A stretch of 13,960 nucleotides of DNA. It comes from Larix sibirica (taxonomy: Eukaryota; Streptophyta; Pinopsida; Pinales; Pinaceae). The stretch lies in contig NWUY0300011940.1 in NCBI GenBank assembly GCA_004151065.3, forward strand, positions 5,832 to 19,791. The letters run 5' to 3'. This document shows, one piece after another, positions 1 to 8,523 of the stretch. Made by a program: the position numbers and the translations under genes. Under the pieces are notes generated by a model. The model was not told the DNA's origin, did no database searches, and saw nothing but the letters and a program-made list of their open reading frames with translations. Each line of letters starts with the position of its first letter. Positions within the stretch are counted from its first letter, which is position 1.

Positions 1-2
1 AG

Positions 3-254
3 TTGTCATCTGAAATGGAAACTAGAAGAAAAATAAAGAAAAATCCACAAAGCCACAAAAAGATGGAAAGAAACACAAAAACATCAAACTCAAAAAAGAA
101 GAAAGTTGGCAGAAAAGGAAGGAAATTCCATAAAGTAGGAAGAAGCAGAAAAGTAGGAAAAAGCACAGTAAAAGTGGAGAAAATCCAGGCAAATCATGAT
201 GTTTCCAAAAGTATAAAATCAATCCAAAGCGGAAAGGCAACAAAGAAAGAATAA
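3..254 (+). other. Lys-rich open frame, probably not a gene
   Basis: This open frame has 83 codons, is extremely rich in Lys, Arg and Ser, and contains degenerate internal motifs such as KVGRS and KVGKS. The + strand here is strongly purine-rich, which removes stop codons by composition alone (the - strand is open for the same reason and would encode a Phe/Leu/Ser-rich chain). I recognise no domain. It could be the basic tail of a decayed retrotransposon protein, a fragment of a basic nuclear protein, or simply low-complexity DNA. The first ATG is at position 15 if an ATG start is required. No neighbouring gene supports it. I include it because it is the only open frame near the left edge. 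Confidence 0.2.
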
Positions 255-269
255 AGCAGGAAAAAGCAG
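132..269 (+). repeat. Degenerate purine-rich 17-bp repeat, three copies
   Basis: Three near-identical copies of AAAGTAGGAARAAGCAS lie at 132-148, 150-166 and 253-269; the last copy has AAAGCAGG. The first two are practically in tandem and explain the KVGRS/KVGKS periodicity of the Lys-rich frame. Function is unknown. Confidence 0.5.
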
Positions 270-430
270 TAGATACTAAAAGCAATCAAGGAGGATGCAT
301 CCATGATGAAGGTGACCAAATTCAATGAAACTAGATGTCATATCATCTTGTAAAGAAGAGGAGTGCACCACTCTCACATATTTTGACAGTTTAATGTTTT
401 GCTTGAGATCTATGATCTTTTCAGGACTTA
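270..430. other. No feature seen
   Basis: Non-coding in all frames that I examined. The tail (about 400-430) leads directly into the duplicated G5/C4 motif. Confidence 0.4.
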
Positions 431-473
431 GGGGGATGTGCCCCTATTAATAGTTGGGGGATGTGCCCCTATT
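431..473 (+). repeat. Duplicated 18-bp motif GGGGGATGTGCCCCTATT
   Basis: The identical 18-mer occurs at 431-448 and 456-473, a 25-bp period. Each copy can fold as a GGGG/CCCC stem with a short ATGTG-type loop. The G5 run followed by ATGTG also looks superficially like a polypurine tract abutting an LTR that begins TG, but no matching LTR partner was found in the window. Confidence 0.7.
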
Positions 474-1559
474 GAATATCTATTCTACCCATGGATTCTA
501 GTTCTTTCTCGTGGAGTGAAGCTACAACCCTATTCTATTATGTCAATTGCAGATCTAACTCCAGTACCATCCAAATCTTCTTCTTCTGGTGCAACAATAC
601 CATCCATTGGAGCATTCTCTATAGTAATTGTCTCTTCTTCTTTCCTAGAGGTTGTTGGTGACCCTATGGGAATTCTTAATGTATCTAATGCTCTTTAACG
701 TGATGCAAATTCTATGATGATCATTTTATGATAAAGATTACAGTTATGCAATTTTCCTATGCTAGATATTGTGTTTATTTTGCCAAGTTTTCTAGAAAAT
801 GTAGTGTAATGGTATTTGTAAAACTAATGATTGTTCTGTAAGTTTTTGAAGGTCCATAAGACTCTGATATATCCAAACACAACCTTAAATCTGAAGTTTG
901 TGACCCTCTGGAGGTGTTTGGAAAATCCTGGATGAAGATTAGTCAATCAATCCCAGGTAGCGCACTTGCTACTTTAGCCTCCAAAACTTGTTATTTTGCT
1001 TCCAAACCTATGTATTATTGTTGTAGAAGGTTGGGGTATAATTCATTTAGTCTAAACTAGGTATGATTACCTTCACTGAGCACCAGAAGCCTTGGGTTTC
1101 CACAAAAGTCCTCAGGGAATGTGCATTGATAGCCTTGGTTTTGCCAAGGAAATATTCCCATGCGTGAAGACCCATAAAAGTGCCACTGTCAAGGTATTGG
1201 ACTATTTTCCATCTGATCAAGAGCCTTAGAAGGTTCTAACCTATATCTGGGAAGAATTTAGGAAGAGTCTGAAGTGGTTTGAAATTTTCTTCTTGAATTC
1301 TTGTCAAACTAGCTAGTTTTGATTCCTAGTAATCTACTGTGTGTTTAATTTTGCAATCATTGAGTTAATGTTCCTTTGATCAGTTCTAGTACATTACAAG
1401 AAGAAACTTCGACATACTTGTACACACTTAATCTTAAGAAGACGATTCAATGGTGTTAACGTCCATGCCTGAAGGTGTTTTGTTGCATGCGAACCTCCCT
1501 TTAAGACGAAGCTTGTTACCTACAAAGACCAAATACCAAAATGATTCAAGATCCAAACG
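474..1559. other. About 1.1 kb without a recognisable gene
   Basis: One 86-codon open frame (438-698) is present, Ser-rich and hydrophobic towards its end, but it contains no motif I recognise and starts inside the duplicated motif. A small hairpin CCTTGG-N5-CCAAGG is at 1133-1149. Otherwise I see nothing supportable on either strand. Confidence 0.4.
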
Positions 1560-1580
1560 ATATATATATATATATATATA
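1560..1580. repeat. (AT)n microsatellite
   Basis: An uninterrupted alternation of A and T, 21 bases long (10.5 units). Confidence 0.95.
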
Positions 1581-2814
1581 AGAAAATGTAAAACAATATT
1601 AAAACATTGTTTACTTGAGGGTGGCTGAATAGACTGTCAACTGGCCATCTCCATGATCGATGTGAAGGGAGAAACGAATACAAGTCTTGGAAGGAGTGTC
1701 AAGTTAACAAACAATGGCAGGGTCTGTGTTACATCAAGAATCAAAGGGTGACTCCATTATTCCCATAGACTCCACAGTGAACAAAGGTCGAGCTTCAAAC
1801 CCTAGCAGAGCAAGGTAAAGCCGCCCTCACAAACAATCCAAATGAGAGAACAAACAAGAACAATGGAGTAAAACCAAACTCGGGTCACTTTCAATAAAGG
1901 AGTATTGTTCCATTAATAACTTCAGTACAAACTGCCAAATGTTAAGCATTGTTATTTTCCAAGCAAAAACATGTCGGACTCATACACCAAATTATCCCTG
2001 TCACAAACTGGTCACATTTACTACTTGTTAGGTGGGAAGAGGAAGGGGTAAATTCCCATAGTCCCATTCGTGTTTTAAGTATTGAATATGCCAATGCATG
2101 GATTAATTCCTAGGCACACCCCTACGTTAACTTCGTAACTTTGATCAGACGTTAAAATATTAGACATGTTTTCGCTTGAATGGAAAGGGCACAACTATGT
2201 TGTAGTTGCAAGTTCTAAGTTTGATCATTAAAAATAATTACAAACATATGTTATCGGACCTGGGTATAAGCCTTTCCCATGGCTAGCATAATGTATTTTA
2301 ATTAAACAATTATTATTTTATAATATATTGTCATATATATTAGAGTTGGGTTAAATATATAAGCCTTGTATAAAAGCTATAATATAAGTGTTCGTTAATG
2401 GTGTTAATACCTCGTTAGGGAGGAGGCTAATTAAGCTAATTTGGCCTTAATAATATTATATTTAGGTGTTTGAGTATTATAGGTAGATTAGAAATTAATC
2501 TATGTTATAAACAATCAAAGAGAGGGTAAAAAAAATAATGATATTGTAATAAGATTGCATTCAAATTGGTGCCAAAAGAAAGAGGCTTAATGTTTCCTTA
2601 TTGAGATTAATAAATACACTATATTCTTAACCGTGTATATGTTACTTCCATGGAAAATTAATAAACTTGTTTAGGACACTACAGTCTGCTTGTATGCTAA
2701 TGACAACGAGGCTAAAGGAAAAGTAGCAAACTATTGATAAGTAAGGGATGGCACATAAATATCTTATAACATAATGACGTTACATCACAAGTATAATGTT
2801 GACGATATATACAA
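1581..2814. other. About 1.2 kb AT-rich, no gene seen
   Basis: No coding similarity was seen on either strand. A TATATAAG string at 2356-2363 could be a TATA-like box but has no supporting context. If element A ever had a 5' LTR, primer-binding site and N-terminal protein upstream of its protease, they should lie in or near this interval, but I cannot identify them. They are either deleted or too diverged to see. Confidence 0.4.
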
Positions 2815-3103
2815 AAAATGAGTTCACGTTTTAGCGATGTTATAGAGCATCTTGCCAAAACAATATTGGGAAATTATGGAGAAATTTAAATTGGTATGGT
2901 ACCCTATTAAATTGAGGTTGGTGAATCAATATAGAGTATATCCAGTAGGTAGACTAGAAGGTGTTGAGGTTGATATTGATGGAATTAAAACCAGAGAATA
3001 CTTTGAAGTGATTGAAATCCTAGATGGGTCAGATCCTTACCCAACATTGTTGGGTATTGTCTAGGCCTTAGAGAATAATGTGATTTTCATGAATTTAAAG
3101 TAG
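2815..3103 (+). pseudogene. Retropepsin-like protease, C-terminal part (element A)
   Basis: In family members this aspartic protease cleaves the polyprotein. The longest clean stretch (2852-3061, frame 2) reads LPKQYWE, then a Gln-Tyr-Arg-Val-Tyr-Pro segment with GRLEGVEVDIDG, then FEVIEI and finally PTLLGI. This matches the downstream half of retrotransposon retropepsins, where the flap-like 'GxLxxVxVxIxG' strand is followed by 'FxVI' and 'LLGxxWL'. The codon after LLGIV is TAG (3062-3064), where the family usually has Trp. The catalytic Asp-Ser/Thr-Gly triplet should fall at about 2815-2850; only a degenerate Ser-Asp-Val remnant is visible there in another frame. Reading continues through NNVIFMNLK to a TAG at 3101-3103. 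Confidence 0.7.
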
Positions 3104-3367
3104 AGGACTATGTCATTTGAGTCAAAAGAAATGATAGTCATTGCTCCATTAGACCCAAAGGAGGGAGGAAGATATAGAAAACTAGTAAGAGATGTTATGG
3201 AGGATGAAGAAATATAAAATATCTACAATATCACATGGAGAAAGGAGGATTATGTAAATCCTACAGCTGATGGAGATATCAGCTAGTGCAGTATCTGCTC
3301 ATTTGATACATATTCAGAAGAAGCAATGGGAAGATGGAAGAATAGATTGCATGAAGTTTCAAGTTGA
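3104..3367 (+). pseudogene. Polyprotein linker between protease and Gag-like domain (element A)
   Basis: The protease frame (frame 2) continues past its stops as a hydrophilic, acidic segment. Recognisable pieces are MSFESKE, IAPLDPKEGGRY, DVMEDEEI, EDYVNPTADGDIS and a terminal RWKNRLHEVS. TAG at 3284-3286 follows Ser and probably replaces Trp; the frame ends at TGA 3365-3367. There is no catalytic motif. Its value is that it physically joins protease to the Gag-like domain in one decayed reading frame, which argues that the unusual order is original to the element and not a chance juxtaposition. I recognise the segment only as family-like linker sequence. Confidence 0.5.
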
Positions 3368-3405
3368 AGATGTGTAAGAGTTGTTAAATTTGTGTGTTGG
3401 ATAGG

Positions 3406-4130
3406 AACACAATTTGTGATCCTCCATGTTTTGATGGGACATGAATGGTAGAATAATTTATAAAAGAAATGGAAGAAAAAGTACCATAACATATGAGGTT
3501 TCAAGTGATGGATGCAGTATTAAAAGGGATGCCTGCACAATGGTGGGACTCTCATAAACAGATGTTAGATAGTTGGGAGAAAATGATGAAGAACATTAGT
3601 ATTATATTTTAGCCAGTAGTAGAGATAAATTGAAAAATCGATATAAAGGAACTCATGATCTGAGAGAAAACTTGTGGTTATGCGAGAAGAGGTGGATGGA
3701 GAGAAATGTTCCTATCGAACAATTGGTTCATCGGTTTATCCATACATTGGATACATTACCAAGGAGTTGATATGTGCAGGGATAACTAAGGAGGAAAACG
3801 ACTGATTGGAAAGAGATGGGAAATCAATTTTGTGATGTTTTTAGTTTTTCATTAAGTAATATAGGATTGAAGGATATATTGCATAGGATAAAAAATTTGA
3901 TATTTTTTGAAAAATATCCTGACATTTCACATAAATTAGTTTGTGCAACACACACAAAAATGGTACAGTTGAACCAACTGGTTAATTGTTGGAAGATTGC
4001 TGAAGAAGAACTTGAAGAAGAATACCCTAAGAATATAAACATTTAGGAAACCGAAGGGGAACATGCATCACATGATATAGGTACAAGTCAGACTACACCA
4101 AAGTATTTGCAACCTTTTAAAATAAAGAAA
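3406..4130 (+). pseudogene. Gag-like (Retrotrans_gag type) domain (element A)
   Basis: The segment begins in frame 1 with CDPPCFDGT (3415-3441), then MRFQVMDAVLKGMPAQWW and DSHKQMLDSWEK up to about 3590. It then shifts to frame 3 with RYKGTHDLRENLWLCEKRW, ERNVPIEQLVHRFIHTLDTLP and an open stretch from 3816 to 4043. The pattern of hydrophobic helix, AxWW, about ten residues, SWE, and later EQxxHRFxxxLDxL is characteristic of the Retrotrans_gag domain that builds the particle shell. Nonsense codons lie at 3442, 3454, 3487, 3768 (TGA for a likely Trp), 3783 and 4044. No CCHC zinc knuckle is visible. The C-terminal part reads EEELEEEYPKNINI and then runs on through KIKKV towards RT, so it is a polyprotein-internal domain. 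Position after the protease is atypical. Confidence 0.7.
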
Positions 4131-4146
4131 GTATAACATTGGTCAT

Positions 4147-5045
4147 AGAATAACACCTGAAGATGGATGTAATTGGAGACTATTGGGATCATGACACAAT
4201 AATGTAGGTTGTGAATCCATTGAAGGAATATGAAGATTATTTTGTAAAATATTTTATGATATGAAGGGAATTGTAGGTTCATTAGGGGAGATGAAAATTT
4301 AACTAAATCTTGATGCAAAGTCTGTGAACAAAAGACCATATAGATTAAACCCAAAGTATGAAGAAAAGGTACGCCATAAACTGGATAGAATGCTAGAAGC
4401 AAGGATTATTGTACTAGTGGAAGAATTTGATTGGGTTAGTCCCTTGGCGGTTTAGGATAAGAAGACAAGTGGAATAAGTATTTGTGTAGACTTGAGGGAT
4501 TTGAATGCAACATGCATACATGACCCATTCCCCACCCCATTTACGGATGAAGTGTTAGAAATGTGGGAGGAAGAGAAGCATATTCCATCACAAATGGATT
4601 CTTAGGTTATCATCAGGTAAATATAGTAGAAGAAGATACTAAACAAAAACTACCTTTGCAACAGAATGGGGGTAGTTTGCATATATAGTGATGCCATTTG
4701 GTTTGAAGAATGCACCTGCTGTGTTTTTCAGAATTGTAGTTACAACATTTAAGGAGTTTGTGCATAAGTTATTGGAAGTATATCTTGATGACTGGACGAT
4801 GTTCATCTCGCTAAAAATCATGTCCAGGTATTGAGGCTGATGTTATATCGATGTAGACAATTGCAAATCTCTTTAAACTTGAAGAAGTGTGTGTTTTGTA
4901 CACTTGTGGGAATCTTTTTAGGCCATGTAGTATGCAAGGAGATATTATTGGTTGATCCAGCAAAGATTGCTATCAGGCAGTAAATTTACCAGCTCCCACA
5001 TCAGTGAAGACATTGCGCACAACACTAGGTCATACATGATATTAC
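4147..5045 (+). pseudogene. Reverse transcriptase domain (element A)
   Basis: This domain would copy the element RNA into cDNA. In order: GDYWDHDT and EYEDYFVKYF (frame 2, from 4175); KRPYRLNPKYEEKV, ICVDLRDLNATC and HDPFPTPFTDEVLE (frame 1, 4258-4560); GFLGYHQV (frame 3); MPFGLKNAPAVF and VYLDDW (frame 2); then LNLKKCVF, GIFLGHVV and DPAKIA (frame 1, from 4810). The YLDD catalytic box at 4781-4792 is intact. The preceding catalytic Asp of the usual TDGFSGYHQ motif is AAT (Asn) at 4593-4595. In-frame stops include TAA 4300, TAG 4453 and TAG 4673; the first two fall where the family has Gln. At least three frame changes occur, making this the most indel-damaged part of the element. Confidence 0.9.
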
Positions 5046-5562
5046 ATAAAACTCATAAGGAACTATGTGAAGATTATTGAGCCACTAGAGAAGTTATTGA
5101 AGAAAGAAAGCAAGTATGAATGGAATTTTGAATGTCAAGATTCATTTGATATGTTGAAAGAAAAATTGGTTACTGCACCAATTCTTATTTTCCCATATTG
5201 GTTGAAGATTTTGCATGTGCGTTTAAATGCTTCTTCTACAGAGCCGAGAATTGTACTTACACAACTTGGCAAGGGAAGTATTGATCAAGGCCATTTCGTT
5301 TGCAAGCAAAAATTTGTTAGATGTAGAGAAAAACTATACTAATATAGAAAGAGAAGGCCTAGTGATGGTCTGTGTGCTACAAAAATTCAGGCATTACTTA
5401 TTGGAATTTTTTTTCAAATTCTTTACAAATCATTATGCTCTAAAATATTTAGTCAATAATCTAGTGTTGGGGGGAAGGATTTTTCGTCGGTTATTATTAT
5501 TTTGGGAATTTTATTTCGAGGTGGTGGTTAAGCTAGGAAAGCATAGTGTGGCACCAGATTAA
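5046..5562 (+). pseudogene. RNase H domain with RT connection (element A)
   Basis: RNase H would remove RNA from the RNA:DNA hybrid. Frame 3 covers the connection (IIEPLEKLLKKE, YEWNFECQDSFDMLKEKL, TAPILIFP) and the first RNase H strand, LNASS (5223-5237). Frame 1 continues as KAISFASKNL, NYTNIEREGLVMV, LQKFRHYLL, FTNHYALKYL and LGKHSVAPD, ending at TAA 5560-5562. In Ty3/gypsy RNase H the catalytic residues are Asp (DASS), Glu (ExEGLA), Asp (TDH) and Asp (ADHLSR-type). Here the first reads Asn at 5226-5228, the Glu is kept, the third reads Asn at 5428-5430, and the last is kept in APD. Two of four are lost, so it is inactive. One frameshift lies between about 5240 and 5285. Confidence 0.88.
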
Positions 5563-6910
5563 TCATCAAAGATGGATTCTGGCAAAGCTGAAGGTATTAT
5601 TGATGATTAATTGTTGGATGAGCAATTGTTTTGAGTGGACGTAGTACGAGGACAATTCATAGAGATTGCAACATTTCTAATGAGAGTTAAAGCCCCGGCA
5701 GATTATAAAGTGTCCCAATGAAGAAAACTAGTAACAAGGATCTTGGATTATTAGTTGATTGTTGGTCAGTTGTATAAATTAGGAGTTGATGGGATACTAT
5801 GCAGATGTGTAATGGAGCACAAGCGCAACACGGTTTTATATGAAGAACATGAAGGCATAGCAAGAGGACACAATGTTGGAAATACAACTTGAAGAAAAGT
5901 ACTGCGTGTAGGGTTATGGTGGCCAACTTTATTTCAAGAAGCAAAGGAATATTGCAAGAATTACGATGTGTGTTAGCGCATAGGAAATCCATCAACCAGT
6001 GATGAATTACCATTATTTCCAGTTACTGCGATGGAACCGTTTGAAAAATGAGATGTTGATTTTGTGGGACCCATCAACCCACCAACAAAGAGAATAAGAG
6101 CTAGGTATATAATCACAACCATTGAATATTTAACATGATGGGAAGAAGAAACATCGTTGAAGGATTGTACAACAAAGACTATTACACGATTTTTTTTTAG
6201 AACATTGTTATAAGGTTTGGTTGTCCCAAGGTACTAATGGGTGGTCAAGGATCTCATTTTCTGAATGTAACTATTAGGGCATTGACGTAGGAGTTCATGA
6301 TATATCAGCAAAAAAGTACACCTTATCATTCTCAAGCAAATGGAACAGCGGAGGCCTTCAACAAAGTGATGGAGCATGAATTGAAATAGGTCTATAATGC
6401 AGAGCACGATGACTAAGATCAAATAATACCAACAATACTGTGGGATTATCATACCATTTGTAAAAGGTTGAATAAGTTCACACCTTTTCGATTGGTTTAT
6501 GGTAAGGAAGTAGTGATTCCTATTGAGTTTGTTGTACCTAGCTTGTGCATTGCATTGACTACAAATATGACTGATGATGAACCACTTCAGAATAGATTGA
6601 ATGAATTGATGGAATTGGAGGAAGATCGAATACTTGTCGGGTTCAACCAACAGGTGGAGAAGTGTAGGCAAAAGGATTTCCATGATCGAAACATTAGAAA
6701 GAAAGAATTGGAACCTAGATCATTAGTACTGGTGTATGACAATAGGTACATTAAACATATTGGTAAGTTGTGCATGACATGGATGGGACCATTTCAAATT
6801 ACATACATTACTAAATAGGTATAGTTAAGTTACAAACGTTATGGGGAGATCTGTTAAAAGGTATGGTAAATGGCATAAGACTTATAGAATATTATGGCCT
6901 GCAAGGGTAG
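5563..6910 (+). pseudogene. Integrase (element A)
   Basis: Integrase would join cDNA to the host genome. After a linker (frame 1) it reads IVGQLYKLGVDGILCRCV, then a zinc-binding region with His at 5848 and 5869, GLWWPTLFQEAKEYC, and Cys at 5953 and 5971; the middle Cys position (5962-5964) is TAC, Tyr. The core has DVDFVGPINPP with the first catalytic Asp at 6058-6060. It then shifts to frame 3 (from 6207): VIRFGCPKVL, GGQGSHFLN, STPYHSQANGTAEAFN, TPFRLVYGKEVVIP. The second Asp position (6243-6245) is Gly; the Glu (6351-6353) is intact, with exactly 35 codons between, as in D,D(35)E. The C-terminal part ends in frame 2 at TAG 6908 (LQTLWGDLLKGMVNG). Stops include 5719, 5752, 5890, 5974, 6049, 6136, 6288, 6387 and 6414. 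Confidence 0.92.
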
Positions 6911-7409
6911 AAAGAGTGACAACTAAGTGTGATTGGTAATGATGTACATAATAGGTTCAGTAGATAAGTAGTGGAAAGCACATGTGTTATTCCTATTTAT
7001 GGGTGATGGTATCGGTTAGTCAAAAAGCATGTACAAGTAGTTAAATTTGAAATTTGAATAACGTAAGTACATTTTGTAGTGGGTTGTTGCATTTATGGAA
7101 ATAATCTTAATCGTGGTGGAAGATAGGGATGCAGACAGTTAAGGCAATGATTGTTAGATTAGAAGGACATATTGCATACTGAAAAGGAATATTATAAATA
7201 TTGCATGAGCCACGTCGAGAGTTATGACAAAAGAAAGGTGCATTGATGAGATTGGGATGTAAAAATTGAATGAGAGATGCTATTTAAAATGAGCAAAGCG
7301 CAGGTGCAAATAATTTAGTTCTATTGAAGGGTTGTGTATCAGTGAGTCAGGTCAAAACGTAGAGATCAGAGTTGCAGTTATAGAGAGTTGGCAGGTTGTA
7401 GAGAGTTGA
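6911..7409. other. Spacer between integrase and downstream ORF, no gene seen
   Basis: About 500 bp with frequent stops in every frame. Composition is like the flanking decayed DNA. A short GAGAGTTG motif recurs around 7380-7410 just before the next ORF. No splice site, promoter or polypurine tract could be assigned with confidence. Confidence 0.4.
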
Positions 7410-8523
7410 GTGGCAATGCCAATGTATACAATAAATAAAGTGTGCCCCAAAGCCAAAGCAGTTAAGGAAAACGAGATGCCAATTGTGGAAATGGATACCA
7501 AGGTTGATATCAAAGAGCCATTGTTTGGAAAGGTACGTTCTATGATTTTTTTGGATTTTAATTTACAAGGTACTGATAGTTTTCCAAGTTTACATTTTTC
7601 GAATCATGCTGAGATTATTAAGGAACCGAATGGCACTGAGAAATTTATTCCTAAAGAATAGGAGAATACATTATTTTAATAAGGTATCATGAGTTTGTTT
7701 GATGTTTCCCACTTTGGGCATGGGATGAGTATTATGTGATATATATGTTTTCTGTTGATTAGAATTCATGGAGGTCGCTTATGGTTGGATAAACCATATC
7801 CTGTGGATGTTGATGTCATCCACAAAGTCTCTGGTTTTTTTGCATAAAGGTGAATATCTTGCAGAGGCCATAAAAACAAGGGACCTAAAGGATGAAGAAG
7901 TTTACCAGAAATATGGAACACATAGAGGAATGAGAGGAGCAATTATTTTTTCTATCACTAATCCAGAAGTGCAGTTTACTACCCAGGTTTTGATAGGCAA
8001 GATGGTTCATAAGTGACGGAAAGATGAATGCCCAGTGGAGGTGTTTTTTGTAGTTGAACAATGTACTCAAGGTATTATGATGTGTTGGGAAAAATATTTG
8101 TTAGAGGATTTTATTCAAGATTACCTTGATACTCAAAATTTGGGCAAGGAGTTTCATTTGAGTTGGGTGTTGCTGTTGATAGCAAGAATAGAGTGGAATC
8201 CTCTTTAGGGGAGTGAATGTGATATTGATGTGACCGAGAAATTCTCAATACCAATATTTAATGTTTGGTAGCATAATGTAGATAAGGAAGTGCAACAAAG
8301 CACTAATTTGGCATTTCAATGCTGGTATACATAGATGATTCAGGTGATAGTTGTGTCATATCGTGTTCCACCATTGTTGGTAGACAAGTATCATTATGTT
8401 GTATGTTTCTCTATAGATGTTCACAATATATTTAATTCACTATGCACAAATTATGAGAACATAACTAAAATTTTTCCATTTTGTATTGAGGAGAACAATA
8501 TTAAAGAATCCATGGAGGATTAA
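7410..8523 (+). pseudogene. Extra downstream ORF, possible plant mobile domain-like protein
   Basis: Frame 3 is open from ATG 7410 to TAG 7659 and, with four more stops (TAA 7674 and 7677, TGA 7737, and TAA 7845 just after the frame change), is readable to about 7842. It passes SLFDVSHFGHGMSIM and then IHGGRLWLDKPYPVD, VDVIHKVSGF (7764-7838). At a T7 run (7835-7841) reading moves to frame 1, which runs about 226 codons to 8523 with only four stops (8014, 8206, 8269, 8332). Pieces there are GEYLAEAIKTRDLKDEEVY, TTQVLIGKMVHK, CWEKYLLEDFIQDYLD and EFHLSWVLLLIARIEW. The hydrophobic 'GGRLWLD..PVDVDVIHKVSGF' block resembles by eye the start of plant mobile domains, with xxTLxDVxxLxGLP-like spacing. 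It is not protease, Gag, RT or integrase, and I see no signal peptide or membrane anchor to suggest env. The domain name is an inference; that a decayed coding region exists is better supported. Confidence 0.6.

Larger units (their letters stand above)
2815..6910 (+). mobile_element. Element A: decayed Ty3/gypsy retrotransposon polyprotein with order PR-Gag-RT-RH-IN
   Basis: A collinear, same-strand set of retrotransposon domains spans about 4.1 kb: retropepsin end (2815-3103), acidic linker, Gag-like domain (3406-4130), reverse transcriptase (4147-5045), RNase H (5046-5562) and integrase (5563-6910). RT before RNase H before integrase is the Ty3/gypsy order; Ty1/copia places integrase before RT. 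The Gag-like domain between protease and RT is not the usual position. Reading requires several frame changes and more than twenty nonsense codons are present, so the copy is dead. No LTRs, primer-binding site or polypurine tract were recognised, so the true element ends are unknown. A further decayed ORF from 7410 may belong to the same element. Confidence 0.85.

Noticed and set aside
438-698. 86-codon Ser-rich open frame
   Set aside because: No recognisable domain, starts inside a duplicated non-coding motif, and has no neighbour supporting it.
1640-1830. Minus-strand TGTAACAC string near 1724 as an LTR start of a chromovirus
   Set aside because: No preceding purine tract and no second LTR copy was found, so the resemblance is too weak.
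2567-2585. TTGGTGCCAAAAGAAAGAGG as a tRNA primer-binding site
   Set aside because: TGGTGCC resembles the start of some plant primer-binding sites, but the rest does not match a tRNA 3' end I can identify and no LTR end precedes it.
4088-4402. 104-codon open frame on the - strand
   Set aside because: Antisense to the Gag-RT junction of element A; the + strand carries family motifs, the - strand none.
5687-6013. 108-codon open frame on the - strand
   Set aside because: Antisense to the integrase zinc-finger region, which is recognisable on the + strand.
6234-6683. Longest continuous open frame in the window, 149 codons on the - strand
   Set aside because: It lies antisense to clearly recognisable integrase core on the + strand (motifs QANGTAEAFN and TPFRLVYGK), so it is a shadow.
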